Below the pieces are notes generated by a model. The model saw nothing but the letters and a program-made list of their open reading frames with translations. It did not search any database and was not told where the DNA came from. Source: Actinomycetota bacterium (GTDB lineage: Bacteria > Actinomycetota > Thermoleophilia > Solirubrobacterales > 70-9). Taken from it: 64,000 bases of DNA. The DNA lies in contig JAFDWB010000093.1 of NCBI GenBank assembly GCA_018268675.1, positions 60,847-124,846 on the forward strand, given 5' to 3'. A program made the position numbers and the translations under genes. Shown in pieces: positions 56,566-64,000 of the stretch; the first letter of the stretch is position 1; each line of letters begins with the position of its first letter.

Positions 56566-57469
56566 TCAGATCAAAGTCGCCTACTGGCCCGGCTGCGTCT
56601 CGCGCGGGTTCACGCCCGAGCTGCACGGCTCGATGGCGCTGGTCGCCCAGAAGCTGGGGATCGAGCTGGTCACGCTCGACCGCGCCAACTGCTGCGGCGC
56701 CGGGGTGATCGCCGAGCACAACCAGGAGCTCGCCGACACCCTGAACGCGCGCACCTTCGCGCTCGCGCAGCAGACCGGCCTCTCGATGATGAACATCTGC
56801 TCGACCTGCCAGGGCGCGCAGTCGGAGTGCCAGCAGCGGCTCGACGCCGACTCGGCCTACCGGGCGCACGTCAACGAGGCGCTCTCGGGCCAGGGCCTCT
56901 CCTACGAGAAGTCCGCCGACGGCTCCTGGAACAACAAAAACTTCCTCTGGCTGCTGGTCGAGGACTACGGCCTCGACCGCCTCGCCGCCCAGGTGAAGCG
57001 GCCGCTCTCGGGCCTCCGCGTCGGGCCGTTCTACGGCTGCTACATCGTGCGGCCGAAGGAGCGCCTCGGCTACTCCAAGTACCCCGACCGGGACATCTAC
57101 CTGGAGAAGGTCATCGAGACCCTCGGCGGCCAGATCGTCGAGTACGACGGGGCGCGCAAATGCTGCGGCTTCCCGGTCATCACGATGAACCGCGAGACCT
57201 CCCTGACCCAGGCCGGGACCCACGTCGGCGACGCGATCGACGCCGGCGCCGACTGCCTCGTCACCCCCTGCCCCCTCTGCCACCTGAACCTCGACATGCA
57301 GCAGCCGGAGGCGGCGAAGGTCGTCAACCGCGACCTCGGCCTCGCCGTCCTGCACCTCCCGCAGCTGGTCGGCCTCGCCCTCGGCGCGACGCCGAAGGAG
57401 CTGGGCATGGAGAAGCACATCGCCTCGACCAAGTGGGTCGAGGAGCGGTTGACCGCGGTTCCGGCGTAG
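56558..57469 (+). CDS. SdhE/HdrB-like CCG-domain subunit of succinate dehydrogenase
   Basis: 303 residues with two CCG modules, the first being Cys13, Cys45-Cys46, Cys81 and Cys84 and the second CYIVRP..., [15 protein letters not shown]. This protein family (heterodisulfide reductase subunit B) replaces the membrane anchors SdhC/SdhD in type E succinate:quinone reductases. It overlaps sdhB by 8 bp. No sdhC or sdhD is present, so this is the probable quinone-side subunit; amphipathic helices rather than membrane spans are expected. Confidence 0.88.
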   Translation: MADQIKVAYWPGCVSRGFTPELHGSMALVAQKLGIELVTLDRANCCGAGVIAEHNQELADTLNARTFALAQQTGLSMMNICSTCQGAQSECQQRLDADSAYRAHVNEALSGQGLSYEKSADGSWNNKNFLWLLVEDYGLDRLAAQVKRPLSGLRVGPFYGCYIVRPKERLGYSKYPDRDIYLEKVIETLGGQIVEYDGARKCCGFPVITMNRETSLTQAGTHVGDAIDAGADCLVTPCPLCHLNLDMQQPEAAKVVNRDLGLAVLHLPQLVGLALGATPKELGMEKHIASTKWVEERLTAVPA

Positions 57470-57501
57470 CGGGCGAGGGGCGCGGCCGGCCGGCGCCTCG
57501 C

Positions 57502-57554
57502 GGCGCGGCCATCCCCCTCATCGCTCGGCTGGTTATGAGGGCGATGGCCGCGCC
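57502..57554. repeat. CCCTCAT-family palindrome, copy 2
   Basis: 20-base arms with one mismatch around a 13-base loop CGCTCGGCTGGTT, inverted relative to the loop of copy 1. The outer arm reads GGCGCGGCCATC where copies 1 and 3 have GGCGCGCCCGTC, and the other arm changes to match. Confidence 0.75.
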
Positions 57555-57571
57555 TTGGTGTGCGCCACGCT

Positions 57572-57620
57572 GGTGAGTTCGCAGTTGGCCACAACAGTCG
57601 TAGATAAGTGCGAACTCACC
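57572..57620. repeat. Perfect 12-bp palindrome
   Basis: GGTGAGTTCGCA, 25-base loop and exact complement. Core GTGAGTT as in the hairpin at 50795. Confidence 0.6.
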
Positions 57621-57637
57621 CCGGGGCGGACCGGTCC

Positions 57638-57676
57638 GTTCGTCGCTTGTACCCATATACGGCACAAGCGACGAAC
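57638..57676. repeat. Palindrome with CCATATACGG loop
   Basis: Perfect 13-14 bp stem (GTTCGTCGCTTGT) and a 13-base loop ACCCATATACGGC. The loop relates to those at 34335, 34459 and 43831. Confidence 0.65.
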
Positions 57677-57718
57677 GCATTGCGGGCCCGTGCCCCATCC
57701 GTCACCGGATACGAACGA

Positions 57719-57771
57719 GGCGCCCGTCCCGCCCTCATAACCAACCGAAGCATGAGGGGGACGGGCGCGCC
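57719..57771. repeat. CCCTCAT-family palindrome, copy 3
   Basis: Right arm identical over 20 bases to that of copy 1 and loop AACCAACCGAAGC nearly identical; the left arm carries a small bulge. Nothing else is visible in 57470-57829, a stretch without genes. Confidence 0.7.
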
Positions 57772-57829
57772 GCCGGGCGGCAGCCGGCCGGGGGCCCATC
57801 CCGTGACCAAAGGCTCTCGCGCAGGCGCT

Positions 57830-58010
57830 CTAGTGATGGTGGAGGCTACCCGCGGATACGAGCAGCACCAGCAACGTCGCGAAGGCCAACAGCATGACCC
57901 AGTCGACCGTCTGTCCCTGCCGACACCACCGATCCCGCCGGCGTTCTTCTGCTTCCTCAAGGCGCTCGATACGTCGTTTCCAGTGACTTCAACTCCCAGT
58001 CTTCTGCCAT
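57830..58010 (-). pseudogene. Frameshifted small coiled-coil/membrane protein
   Basis: ATG 58010 begins MAEDWELKSLE, then the frame hits a stop. Skipping one A at the GAAA near 57977 continues with RRIERLEEAEERRRDRW, a coiled coil running into a hydrophobic helix VMLLAFATLLVLLVSAG and a short His end, total ~59 residues. The two halves match so well in kind that one inserted base, a sequencing error or a true +1 frameshift is likely. The layout resembles the next gene upstream (58084-58386). Confidence 0.5.
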
Positions 58011-58083
58011 GCGTCGAGGCTAGGAGAAATACCCGCGCGCGTGGTGGGCATAAGTGGAACATTTCGGTTAAGCCGGTGGCCGG

Positions 58084-58386
58084 TCAGCTGAAGAAGATTT
58101 TGACCATCACGGCCACGAAGATCCCGACCCCGATCGTTCGGTTGGTCGAGTCAACCTTGGAATCGAGCCTGTTGAATCGTTCATCGATCTTGCCGTCGAC
58201 CCTCTCGAACCGTGCTTTGACATCTGCCTGGGACCGATCGAACCGCTCGTCAACGTTGCGTTCGAAGCGATCGAATCGCCGGTCCACCTTGTCAAAGCGG
58301 TCCTTCACGTCGCCTTCGAACCAACCTACTCGGCCGGCGAAGTCGTCGATGCGGTTGTCGGTCCACTCGTCGTCCATCACACTCAC
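58084..58386 (-). CDS. Small coiled-coil protein with C-terminal membrane helix
   Basis: 100 residues. Heptad-like repeats rich in Arg, Phe and Asp (VKDRFDKVDRRFDRFERNVD, ERFDRSQADVKARFERVDG) form a long coiled coil. The last 20 residues, TIGVGIFVAVMVKIFF, are a membrane anchor. Proteins of this layout are common tail-anchored helical rods of unknown role. It lies alone, before asd in the same direction. Confidence 0.75.
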   Translation of the reverse strand: MSVMDDEWTDNRIDDFAGRVGWFEGDVKDRFDKVDRRFDRFERNVDERFDRSQADVKARFERVDGKIDERFNRLDSKVDSTNRTIGVGIFVAVMVKIFFS

Positions 58387-58443
58387 AGAAGGAGCGTAGG
58401 GAGAAAATGCGCGCGTGTGGTGCGCGGAAGTGTGACTTTTGCG

Positions 58444-59484
58444 TCAGCGCTGGGAGATGAGCCAGCGGCGCTCGACCAGGATCTCGGCTACCTGGACCGC
58501 GTTGGTGGCGGCGCCCTTACGGAGGTTGTCGCCGGCGACCCAGAGGTTGAGGGTGCGCTCGTGGCTCGGGTCGCGGCGGATGCGGCCGACGAGGACGTCG
58601 TCGCGGCCCGCGGCGTCGATGGCGAGCGGGTACTCGGCGTCGGCGGGGTTGTCGACCACCTGCACGCCGGTCGCCTCCGCGAGCAGGGCACGACAATCCT
58701 CCGGCGAGAGGTCCTCGCGGGTCTGCACGTTGATCGACTCCGAGTGGCCGACGAAGACCGGGACCCGGGCGCAGGTGGCGGAGATGCCGACCTCCTCGCC
58801 GAAGCCGAGGATCTTGCGCGTCTCGGCCATCACCTTGCGCTCCTCGGTCGTGTAGTCGTCGCCGTCCTTGAAGCTCTCCACCTGCGGCAGCACGTTGAAG
58901 GCGATCTGGCGCGGGTAGACCGCGGGCGCAGGCGGCTCGGCACCGTCGAGGATCGCCTTCGCCTGCGCGCGCAGCTCTTCGATCGCCTTCTGGCCGGTCC
59001 CCGACACCGCCTGGTAGCTGGAGACGATCAGCCGCTCGAGGCCGACCGCGCGGTGGATCGGCGCCAGCGCCATCAGCGCCGTCATCGTCGTGCAGTTGGG
59101 ATTGGCGACGATCCCCTCGTGGTCCTCGGCCGCCTCGTCGTTCACCCCGGCGACCAGCAACGGGACCCCGTCGTGCATGCGCCAGTAGCTGGTGTTGTCG
59201 ACCACGGTCGCCCCCGCCTCGACGAAGCGCGGCGACCACTCGGCGCTCACCGCGCCCCCCGGCGAGGACAGCACGACGTCGACCCCCTGGATCGTCTCCG
59301 CGTTCAGCGGCTGCACGACCAGCATCGTCCCGCCCCACTCGATCTCCCTGCCCGCCGAGCGCTCCGACGCGTAGGCGACGACCTCGCGCGCCGGGAAGCC
59401 GCGTTCCGCGAGCAGCGCCAGGATCGTCGTCCCGACCGCGCCGGTCGCGCCCATCACCCCGACTCTGTAGCCGTCGCCCGCCAT
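58444..59484 (-). CDS. asd: Aspartate-semialdehyde dehydrogenase
   Basis: 346 residues. NADP motif VGVMGATGAVGTTILALLAE, the catalytic Cys in IVANPNCTTMTALMAL and VSSYQAVSGTGQKAIEEL. Second step of the lysine/threonine/methionine and diaminopimelate branch. It follows lysC by 13 bp in an operon. Confidence 0.96.
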   Translation of the reverse strand: MAGDGYRVGVMGATGAVGTTILALLAERGFPAREVVAYASERSAGREIEWGGTMLVVQPLNAETIQGVDVVLSSPGGAVSAEWSPRFVEAGATVVDNTSYWRMHDGVPLLVAGVNDEAAEDHEGIVANPNCTTMTALMALAPIHRAVGLERLIVSSYQAVSGTGQKAIEELRAQAKAILDGAEPPAPAVYPRQIAFNVLPQVESFKDGDDYTTEERKVMAETRKILGFGEEVGISATCARVPVFVGHSESINVQTREDLSPEDCRALLAEATGVQVVDNPADAEYPLAIDAAGRDDVLVGRIRRDPSHERTLNLWVAGDNLRKGAATNAVQVAEILVERRWLISQR

Positions 59485-59497
59485 CTTCGGTGGCGCG

Positions 59498-60787
<1,290 letters not shown>

Positions 60788-60809
60788 GCGACTACGAGGA
60801 TAGAGAGCG

Positions 60810-61037
60810 TCAGCTCCCCCCGAGGTTCCCGAGCATCGCCTGTTCGGCCATCCGGATCAGGCCGAGGCCGCTGTGGGGGCGCATGTCGCTCGAGCGCACG
60901 CGGACGTGGGAGCCGTGGGGGCCGATCACCTCGACGATGGTGCAGACGTCGCCGATCTCGCAGTCATCGCCGTAATCGGCCTCGATCGCTTCCATCTGCT
61001 CCGCCACGACTTTGCCGATCTTGCTCTGGTCGAGCAT
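60810..61037 (-). CDS. Hypothetical protein, 75 residues, in lysC operon
   Basis: Starts at ATG 61037 with a perfect AGGAGG ribosome site 5 bases upstream. Beta-rich core [40 protein letters not shown]. Family not recognised. It starts a probable operon with lysC (22 bp downstream) and asd, but no catalytic motif suggests a role in lysine synthesis. Confidence 0.7.
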   Translation of the reverse strand: MLDQSKIGKVVAEQMEAIEADYGDDCEIGDVCTIVEVIGPHGSHVRVRSSDMRPHSGLGLIRMAEQAMLGNLGGS

Positions 61038-61103
61038 CAACGCCTCCTGTAGTTAGCCGGTTCCGGCTTGACGATAGTGGTGCCGTACCCGGAGACGGGC
61101 GTT

Positions 61104-62957
61104 TCAGGACTTCGGCGAGGACCTGTGCTTGGGCTTCGCCTGCTTTTCCGCCGCGGCCTTTTCTTCGGCTTCGACTTCTTCCTGCGACCTGAACAGCGCG
61201 GCGCTCAGGGCGGGGACCTTTTCTTCGGCCGCGTAGCCGAGCGGTTCGACGCCGAGCATCGTCTGCAGCGTCTTCAGCAGGGTGAAGTGGTTGGCGAACT
61301 GGGCTTCTTCGACCTTCCCTGGTTCGACGTAGGGCGAGATCAGCAGCAGGCCGACCTTGCCGCCGCCGCCCGTTTCGACCACCGATTCGGTGCCGTAGGC
61401 GGTGGTCGTGCTCGTAGTCGTAGTGGGCGTCGTCGGGGCGGGCGTCGGGGCCGGGGCCCGAGCCGGAAGGTTCGGATACGCGGGCACCAGACAGCACGCC
61501 TTCGAGTCGAGGTGTTCGCCCGTCTGCGGCGCCTCGGCGGAGGTGATCAGGATCATGCCGCCTTCTTCGTAGGCGGGTGAGGCCATGATCGCCGGCACCA
61601 GCGTCTTCAGCTCCGCGGCGACGCCGTTGGCGCCTTTCGGAGCGCCCGGTTCGCATTCGAGCCCGCCGCCCGAGTGGCACGCGTTGGGGAAGATCAGCGA
61701 CAGCGTCGGCGTCTTCTTCTTCGCCTGGAGGTCCTTGCTCAGCAGTTCGAACCCGACGTCGACCTTTTCGCATTCGGGACCTTCGGCGATCGCGGCGAAG
61801 TAGACGACCGGGTTGCGCCAGGTCACGTACTGGTCGCCGGGAGCCGGCATCGGGCTCCAGTCGGGGCCGCCGAGGGCGGGCTTCCGACAGCGGAACGGCT
61901 GCCCGATCGCGCCGCCGTTTTCCATGTCCTGGACGTAGGCGCGCCAGCTCACCCCCTTTTCGGTCAGCTGGGTCGGCAGCGACTTGACTTCCTTCCCGTA
62001 CACGCAGCCGTTGCCTTCGACCTGCCCGGCGGTCGGCGACACCGTACCCGGCGCGATCGCCGTGTAGCTCGGACAGTCGACCGCCGTTTCCGGCGTCGGC
62101 CCCTGGCCGCTGAGCAGGGCGATCTCGTTGGCGAGGACGCCGCCCGTCACCCCGTAGTAGTTGGGGATCAGCTCGCCCTTCTTCGGCAACACCTTGGCCA
62201 GGTAGGGGGCGGTCGAGGTGGCCCCGAAGGTTTCTTCGTAGCCGCCTTCGCCGAGCACGATCAGGAAGGCGTGTTTGACTTCCGGCAGCTTCCCTTCTTC
62301 TCCCGCTCCTTCTTCGCCTTCGGGAAGTTCCGTTTCCGGTTCTTCGAGCGGGTTGAATTCGACCGGCGGCGGCAGTTCGCTGCTCGCTTCTTCGGGGAGC
62401 GGTTCTTCGACCACTTCTTCGGGCAGCGCTTCTGCGACGGTTTCTTCGGGCGCCGCGGATTCTTCGGACGCGGCGGCGACCACCGGTTCCGGCGCTTCGG
62501 CTTCTTCTTCTGCGGCCGGCGATTCTGCTTCCGGCGCCTGGGTCGCGCGGGCCGGGTACTCGAGCAGGATCGTCGAGAGCGGCGCGGAGGACGCGATTTC
62601 GCTCATCGCCGAGCCGAGACCGACGCCCAGCGCCAGCATGCCGATCACTGCGATCGCGATCGCCGGCGGCGAGGGCATCCAGGACCAGCCGGCGTCCTCC
62701 TCGCCCTCCCCCTGCGGCTTGGACGCCTTGCCCGACGCCGCGGCGGCGAGGTCCCGGCCCCTCGCCGTGAGCCTCGTGAGCGTGCTCGCGACCGCCCCGG
62801 GCAGGCGCCCGCGGCGCGCGCCGCAGGTCAGGCAGTAGCGCTGGTCGGGGGCGAGCGGCGCCCCGCACTCGCCGCAGGCGCCGCCCCGCGCGCCGGGGGC
62901 CGAGCCCCCCGCCTTCCCCGTCGGCTCGGGGGTCTGATCGTCCTTGCCGTCGGCCAC
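61104..62957 (-). CDS. Membrane phosphoesterase-like protein with zinc ribbon and acidic linker
   Basis: 617 residues, GTG start. A zinc ribbon (CGECG, YCLTCG; 28-45), a membrane helix (~97-120), a long Glu/Ala/Pro linker (130-225) and a large domain of the alkaline-phosphatase/phospholipase C-like phosphoesterase type (HAFLIVLGEGGYEETFGATS; SLIFPNACHSGG; MILITSAEAPQTGEH). The usual metal-binding Glu-Asn pair of AcpA/PLC members appears as Glu-Gly, so catalysis is doubtful. Linker codons are almost all GAA. The catalytic domain lies outside the cell. Confidence 0.75.
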   Translation of the reverse strand: MADGKDDQTPEPTGKAGGSAPGARGGACGECGAPLAPDQRYCLTCGARRGRLPGAVASTLTRLTARGRDLAAAASGKASKPQGEGEEDAGWSWMPSPPAIAIAVIGMLALGVGLGSAMSEIASSAPLSTILLEYPARATQAPEAESPAAEEEAEAPEPVVAAASEESAAPEETVAEALPEEVVEEPLPEEASSELPPPVEFNPLEEPETELPEGEEGAGEEGKLPEVKHAFLIVLGEGGYEETFGATSTAPYLAKVLPKKGELIPNYYGVTGGVLANEIALLSGQGPTPETAVDCPSYTAIAPGTVSPTAGQVEGNGCVYGKEVKSLPTQLTEKGVSWRAYVQDMENGGAIGQPFRCRKPALGGPDWSPMPAPGDQYVTWRNPVVYFAAIAEGPECEKVDVGFELLSKDLQAKKKTPTLSLIFPNACHSGGGLECEPGAPKGANGVAAELKTLVPAIMASPAYEEGGMILITSAEAPQTGEHLDSKACCLVPAYPNLPARAPAPTPAPTTPTTTTSTTTAYGTESVVETGGGGKVGLLLISPYVEPGKVEEAQFANHFTLLKTLQTMLGVEPLGYAAEEKVPALSAALFRSQEEVEAEEKAAAEKQAKPKHRSSPKS

Positions 62958-62986
62958 CTCTGGGGCCGATTATGCGAGCGGGAAGA

Positions 62987-63017
62987 GGCGTCGATGTAAA
63001 GATTTTGCATCGACGCC
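62987..63017. promoter_or_regulatory. 10-bp hairpin in divergent gap
   Basis: GGCGTCGATG, 11-base AT-rich loop, CATCGACGCC, with AAA/TTT able to pair inside. It sits between the two divergent zinc-ribbon genes and may be an operator or leader hairpin. Confidence 0.5.
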
Positions 63018-63020
63018 GGC

Positions 63021-63046
63021 GGCGCTCCCAGACGGCGCTCCCAGAT
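63021..63046. repeat. Tandem 13-bp repeat
   Basis: GGCGCTCCCAGAC followed directly by GGCGCTCCCAGAT, in the same divergent gap. Could be a pair of protein-binding sites. Confidence 0.5.
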
Positions 63047-63109
63047 GGCATCGGGGCTTATTCACAACTCTTAAACACCGCCGCCGCGGCGCCATCTGAA
63101 GATGGCCCG

Positions 63110-63871
63110 GTGAGTGCCGGTCCCGAGCGAACCGAGCCGGCGGCGCCGGCTCCCCCCGCGCCCCCAGCGGATCCGCAGCCGACGCCGGTGACGGCGTCGA
63201 TGGCGGCGTTCGGCGCCGGCAACGACTCCTGTCCCGACTGCGGCGCGCGGATGGCCGCGGACCAGCGCTACTGCCTCAACTGTGGCCACCGCCGCGGCGA
63301 CCCGCGGCTGCCGTTCATGGACGCGGTGGTCTTCATGGAGACGATGAACGCGCCGGCCGGCGCACCCGGAGCGCCGGCCCCTCCCCCGCCCCCCGAGCAG
63401 AAGTCGAGCCGGATGAACGCCAACGCGGCGTTGATCGCCGGCGTCGCGACGCTGGTGCTGGCGATCGGCGTCGGCTTCCTGATCGGCCGCTCGGGCCACG
63501 ACACCCCGACCCAGGCCGCGGCGCCGCAGGTGATCAAGGTCGAAGGCGGAGGCGGCGGCGGCGAAACCGCGGCGGCGGCGCCCACCGAAGAATCGAGCGG
63601 GTCCGAAAAGGCGAACAAGGGCGGCGGCAAGTCCAAGGGCAAGAGCGGCGGCAAGTCGGCGATCTCCGGCGCCGAATCCGGCAAGGCCACCAAGAAAGCC
63701 GCCGAAAACTCGAAGGAAGGCGAACACGGCGCCTCCGAAGGGGTCGAAAAGGTCCTCCACACCTCGAACGGGGTCGAACTCGAAACCGAAGTCGAAGTGG
63801 GCGGCAAATGCAAGTCCGGCGCCGCCGGCTGCGAAGGCGGAAAGTTCACCGGCAACTTCTTCGGCGAATGA
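63110..63871 (+). CDS. Zinc-ribbon single-pass membrane protein
   Basis: 253 residues from GTG 63110; the frame is open from 62972 but that part crosses the repeats. A Pro/Ala head, a zinc ribbon (CPDCG, YCLNCG), a membrane helix (ALIAGVATLVLAIGVGFLIG) and a Gly/Lys/Glu-rich outside part ending in a segment with two Cys (GKCKSGAAGCEGG). The ribbon is almost that of the divergent phosphoesterase-like protein. Function unknown; the ATG of the next gene overlaps its stop. Confidence 0.7.
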   Translation: MSAGPERTEPAAPAPPAPPADPQPTPVTASMAAFGAGNDSCPDCGARMAADQRYCLNCGHRRGDPRLPFMDAVVFMETMNAPAGAPGAPAPPPPPEQKSSRMNANAALIAGVATLVLAIGVGFLIGRSGHDTPTQAAAPQVIKVEGGGGGGETAAAAPTEESSGSEKANKGGGKSKGKSGGKSAISGAESGKATKKAAENSKEGEHGASEGVEKVLHTSNGVELETEVEVGGKCKSGAAGCEGGKFTGNFFGE

Positions 63872-64000
63872 GACTCCCCGGCTCGAGACCCAACACCTCC
63901 GCCAACGGCGTCGGCAAGTCGCCGCCGCCCCCGGGCGCGCCGCCGCCCGTCGCCCGCCCGACCCCGTTCCCGGCGGGCGCCACGGTGCGCGCCGGCGGCC
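63868..64000 (+). CDS. Start of an unknown Pro-rich protein, cut by window end
   Basis: The ATG overlaps the stop of the preceding gene (ATGA), a strong sign of a real coupled gene. The 44 visible residues (RLPGSRPNTSANGVGKSPPP, then PVARPTPFPAGATVRAGG) are a disordered Pro/Gly/Ala stretch like that of the neighbours. No domain is visible. Confidence 0.5.
   Translation, partial: MRLPGSRPNTSANGVGKSPPPPGAPPPVARPTPFPAGATVRAGG

Overview
The window is very GC-rich, uses GTG and TTG starts freely, and its genes are tightly packed with many 1-4 bp overlaps. Several traits point to an actinobacterium, most likely of the Thermoleophilia/Solirubrobacterales type: a B12-dependent ribonucleotide reductase, a PucR-type regulator, DUF2304 beside a GT2 glycosyltransferase, a topA-tmk-holB run, and a succinate dehydrogenase with an SdhE-type third subunit. 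This placement is inference; there is no rRNA to confirm it. I see no insertion sequence, integrase, phage gene or CRISPR array.

Region 1 (1-19.1 kb) is a catabolic island. It encodes an AMP-forming acyl-CoA ligase (cut by the window edge), a metallo-beta-lactamase-fold lactonase, an ABM-domain monooxygenase, a crotonase, a nitronate monooxygenase, a muconolactone-isomerase-like protein, a HyuA/HyuB pair whose B subunit carries a fused Cys-rich tail, an SDR dehydrogenase, a Baeyer-Villiger monooxygenase of the long 4-hydroxyacetophenone-monooxygenase type, a hotdog thioesterase, and a five-gene operon (lipoprotein, ABC ATPase, permease, NTF2-like protein, luciferase-like monooxygenase) followed upstream by a TetR regulator. 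A plausible logic is import, alcohol to ketone, ketone to ester or lactone, hydrolysis, CoA activation and beta-oxidation; the substrate cannot be read. Five minus-strand transcripts here share one promoter element (TTC, then 9-10 variable bases, then TTAGATT or CTAGATT).

Region 2 (19.1-21.2 kb) is a decayed strip with a frameshifted response regulator, two small genes and a tRNA-Thr(CGT). Region 3 (21.2-33.4 kb) is housekeeping and signalling: GNAT, a Nei-like glycosylase lacking the usual Pro nucleophile, SprT-like protease, ClpP, an ArsR/SRPBCC pair with two matched palindromic operators, a two-component system, GT2/DUF2304, holB, tmk, topA and a sugar epimerase. Region 4 (33.4-46.7 kb) holds a siroheme-type dehydrogenase, a MarR/YceI/FMN-reductase group beside an MFS remnant, hemolysin III, nrdJ, a P450 facing an esterase, a PucR regulator facing a desaturase, and a small AT-hook/winged-helix protein. 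Region 5 (46.8-64 kb) holds TCA genes (mdh, icd, sdhA-sdhB-sdhE), an AidB-like dehydrogenase, an M50 and an M28 peptidase, asd and lysC, and two divergent membrane proteins with near-identical zinc ribbons.

Across 20-58 kb the ends of convergent genes carry long, often perfect inverted repeats, up to four in a row. They fall into families with related stems and loops, and one family shows compensatory changes in both arms. They exceed what simple termination needs and are the most unusual structural feature of the window.
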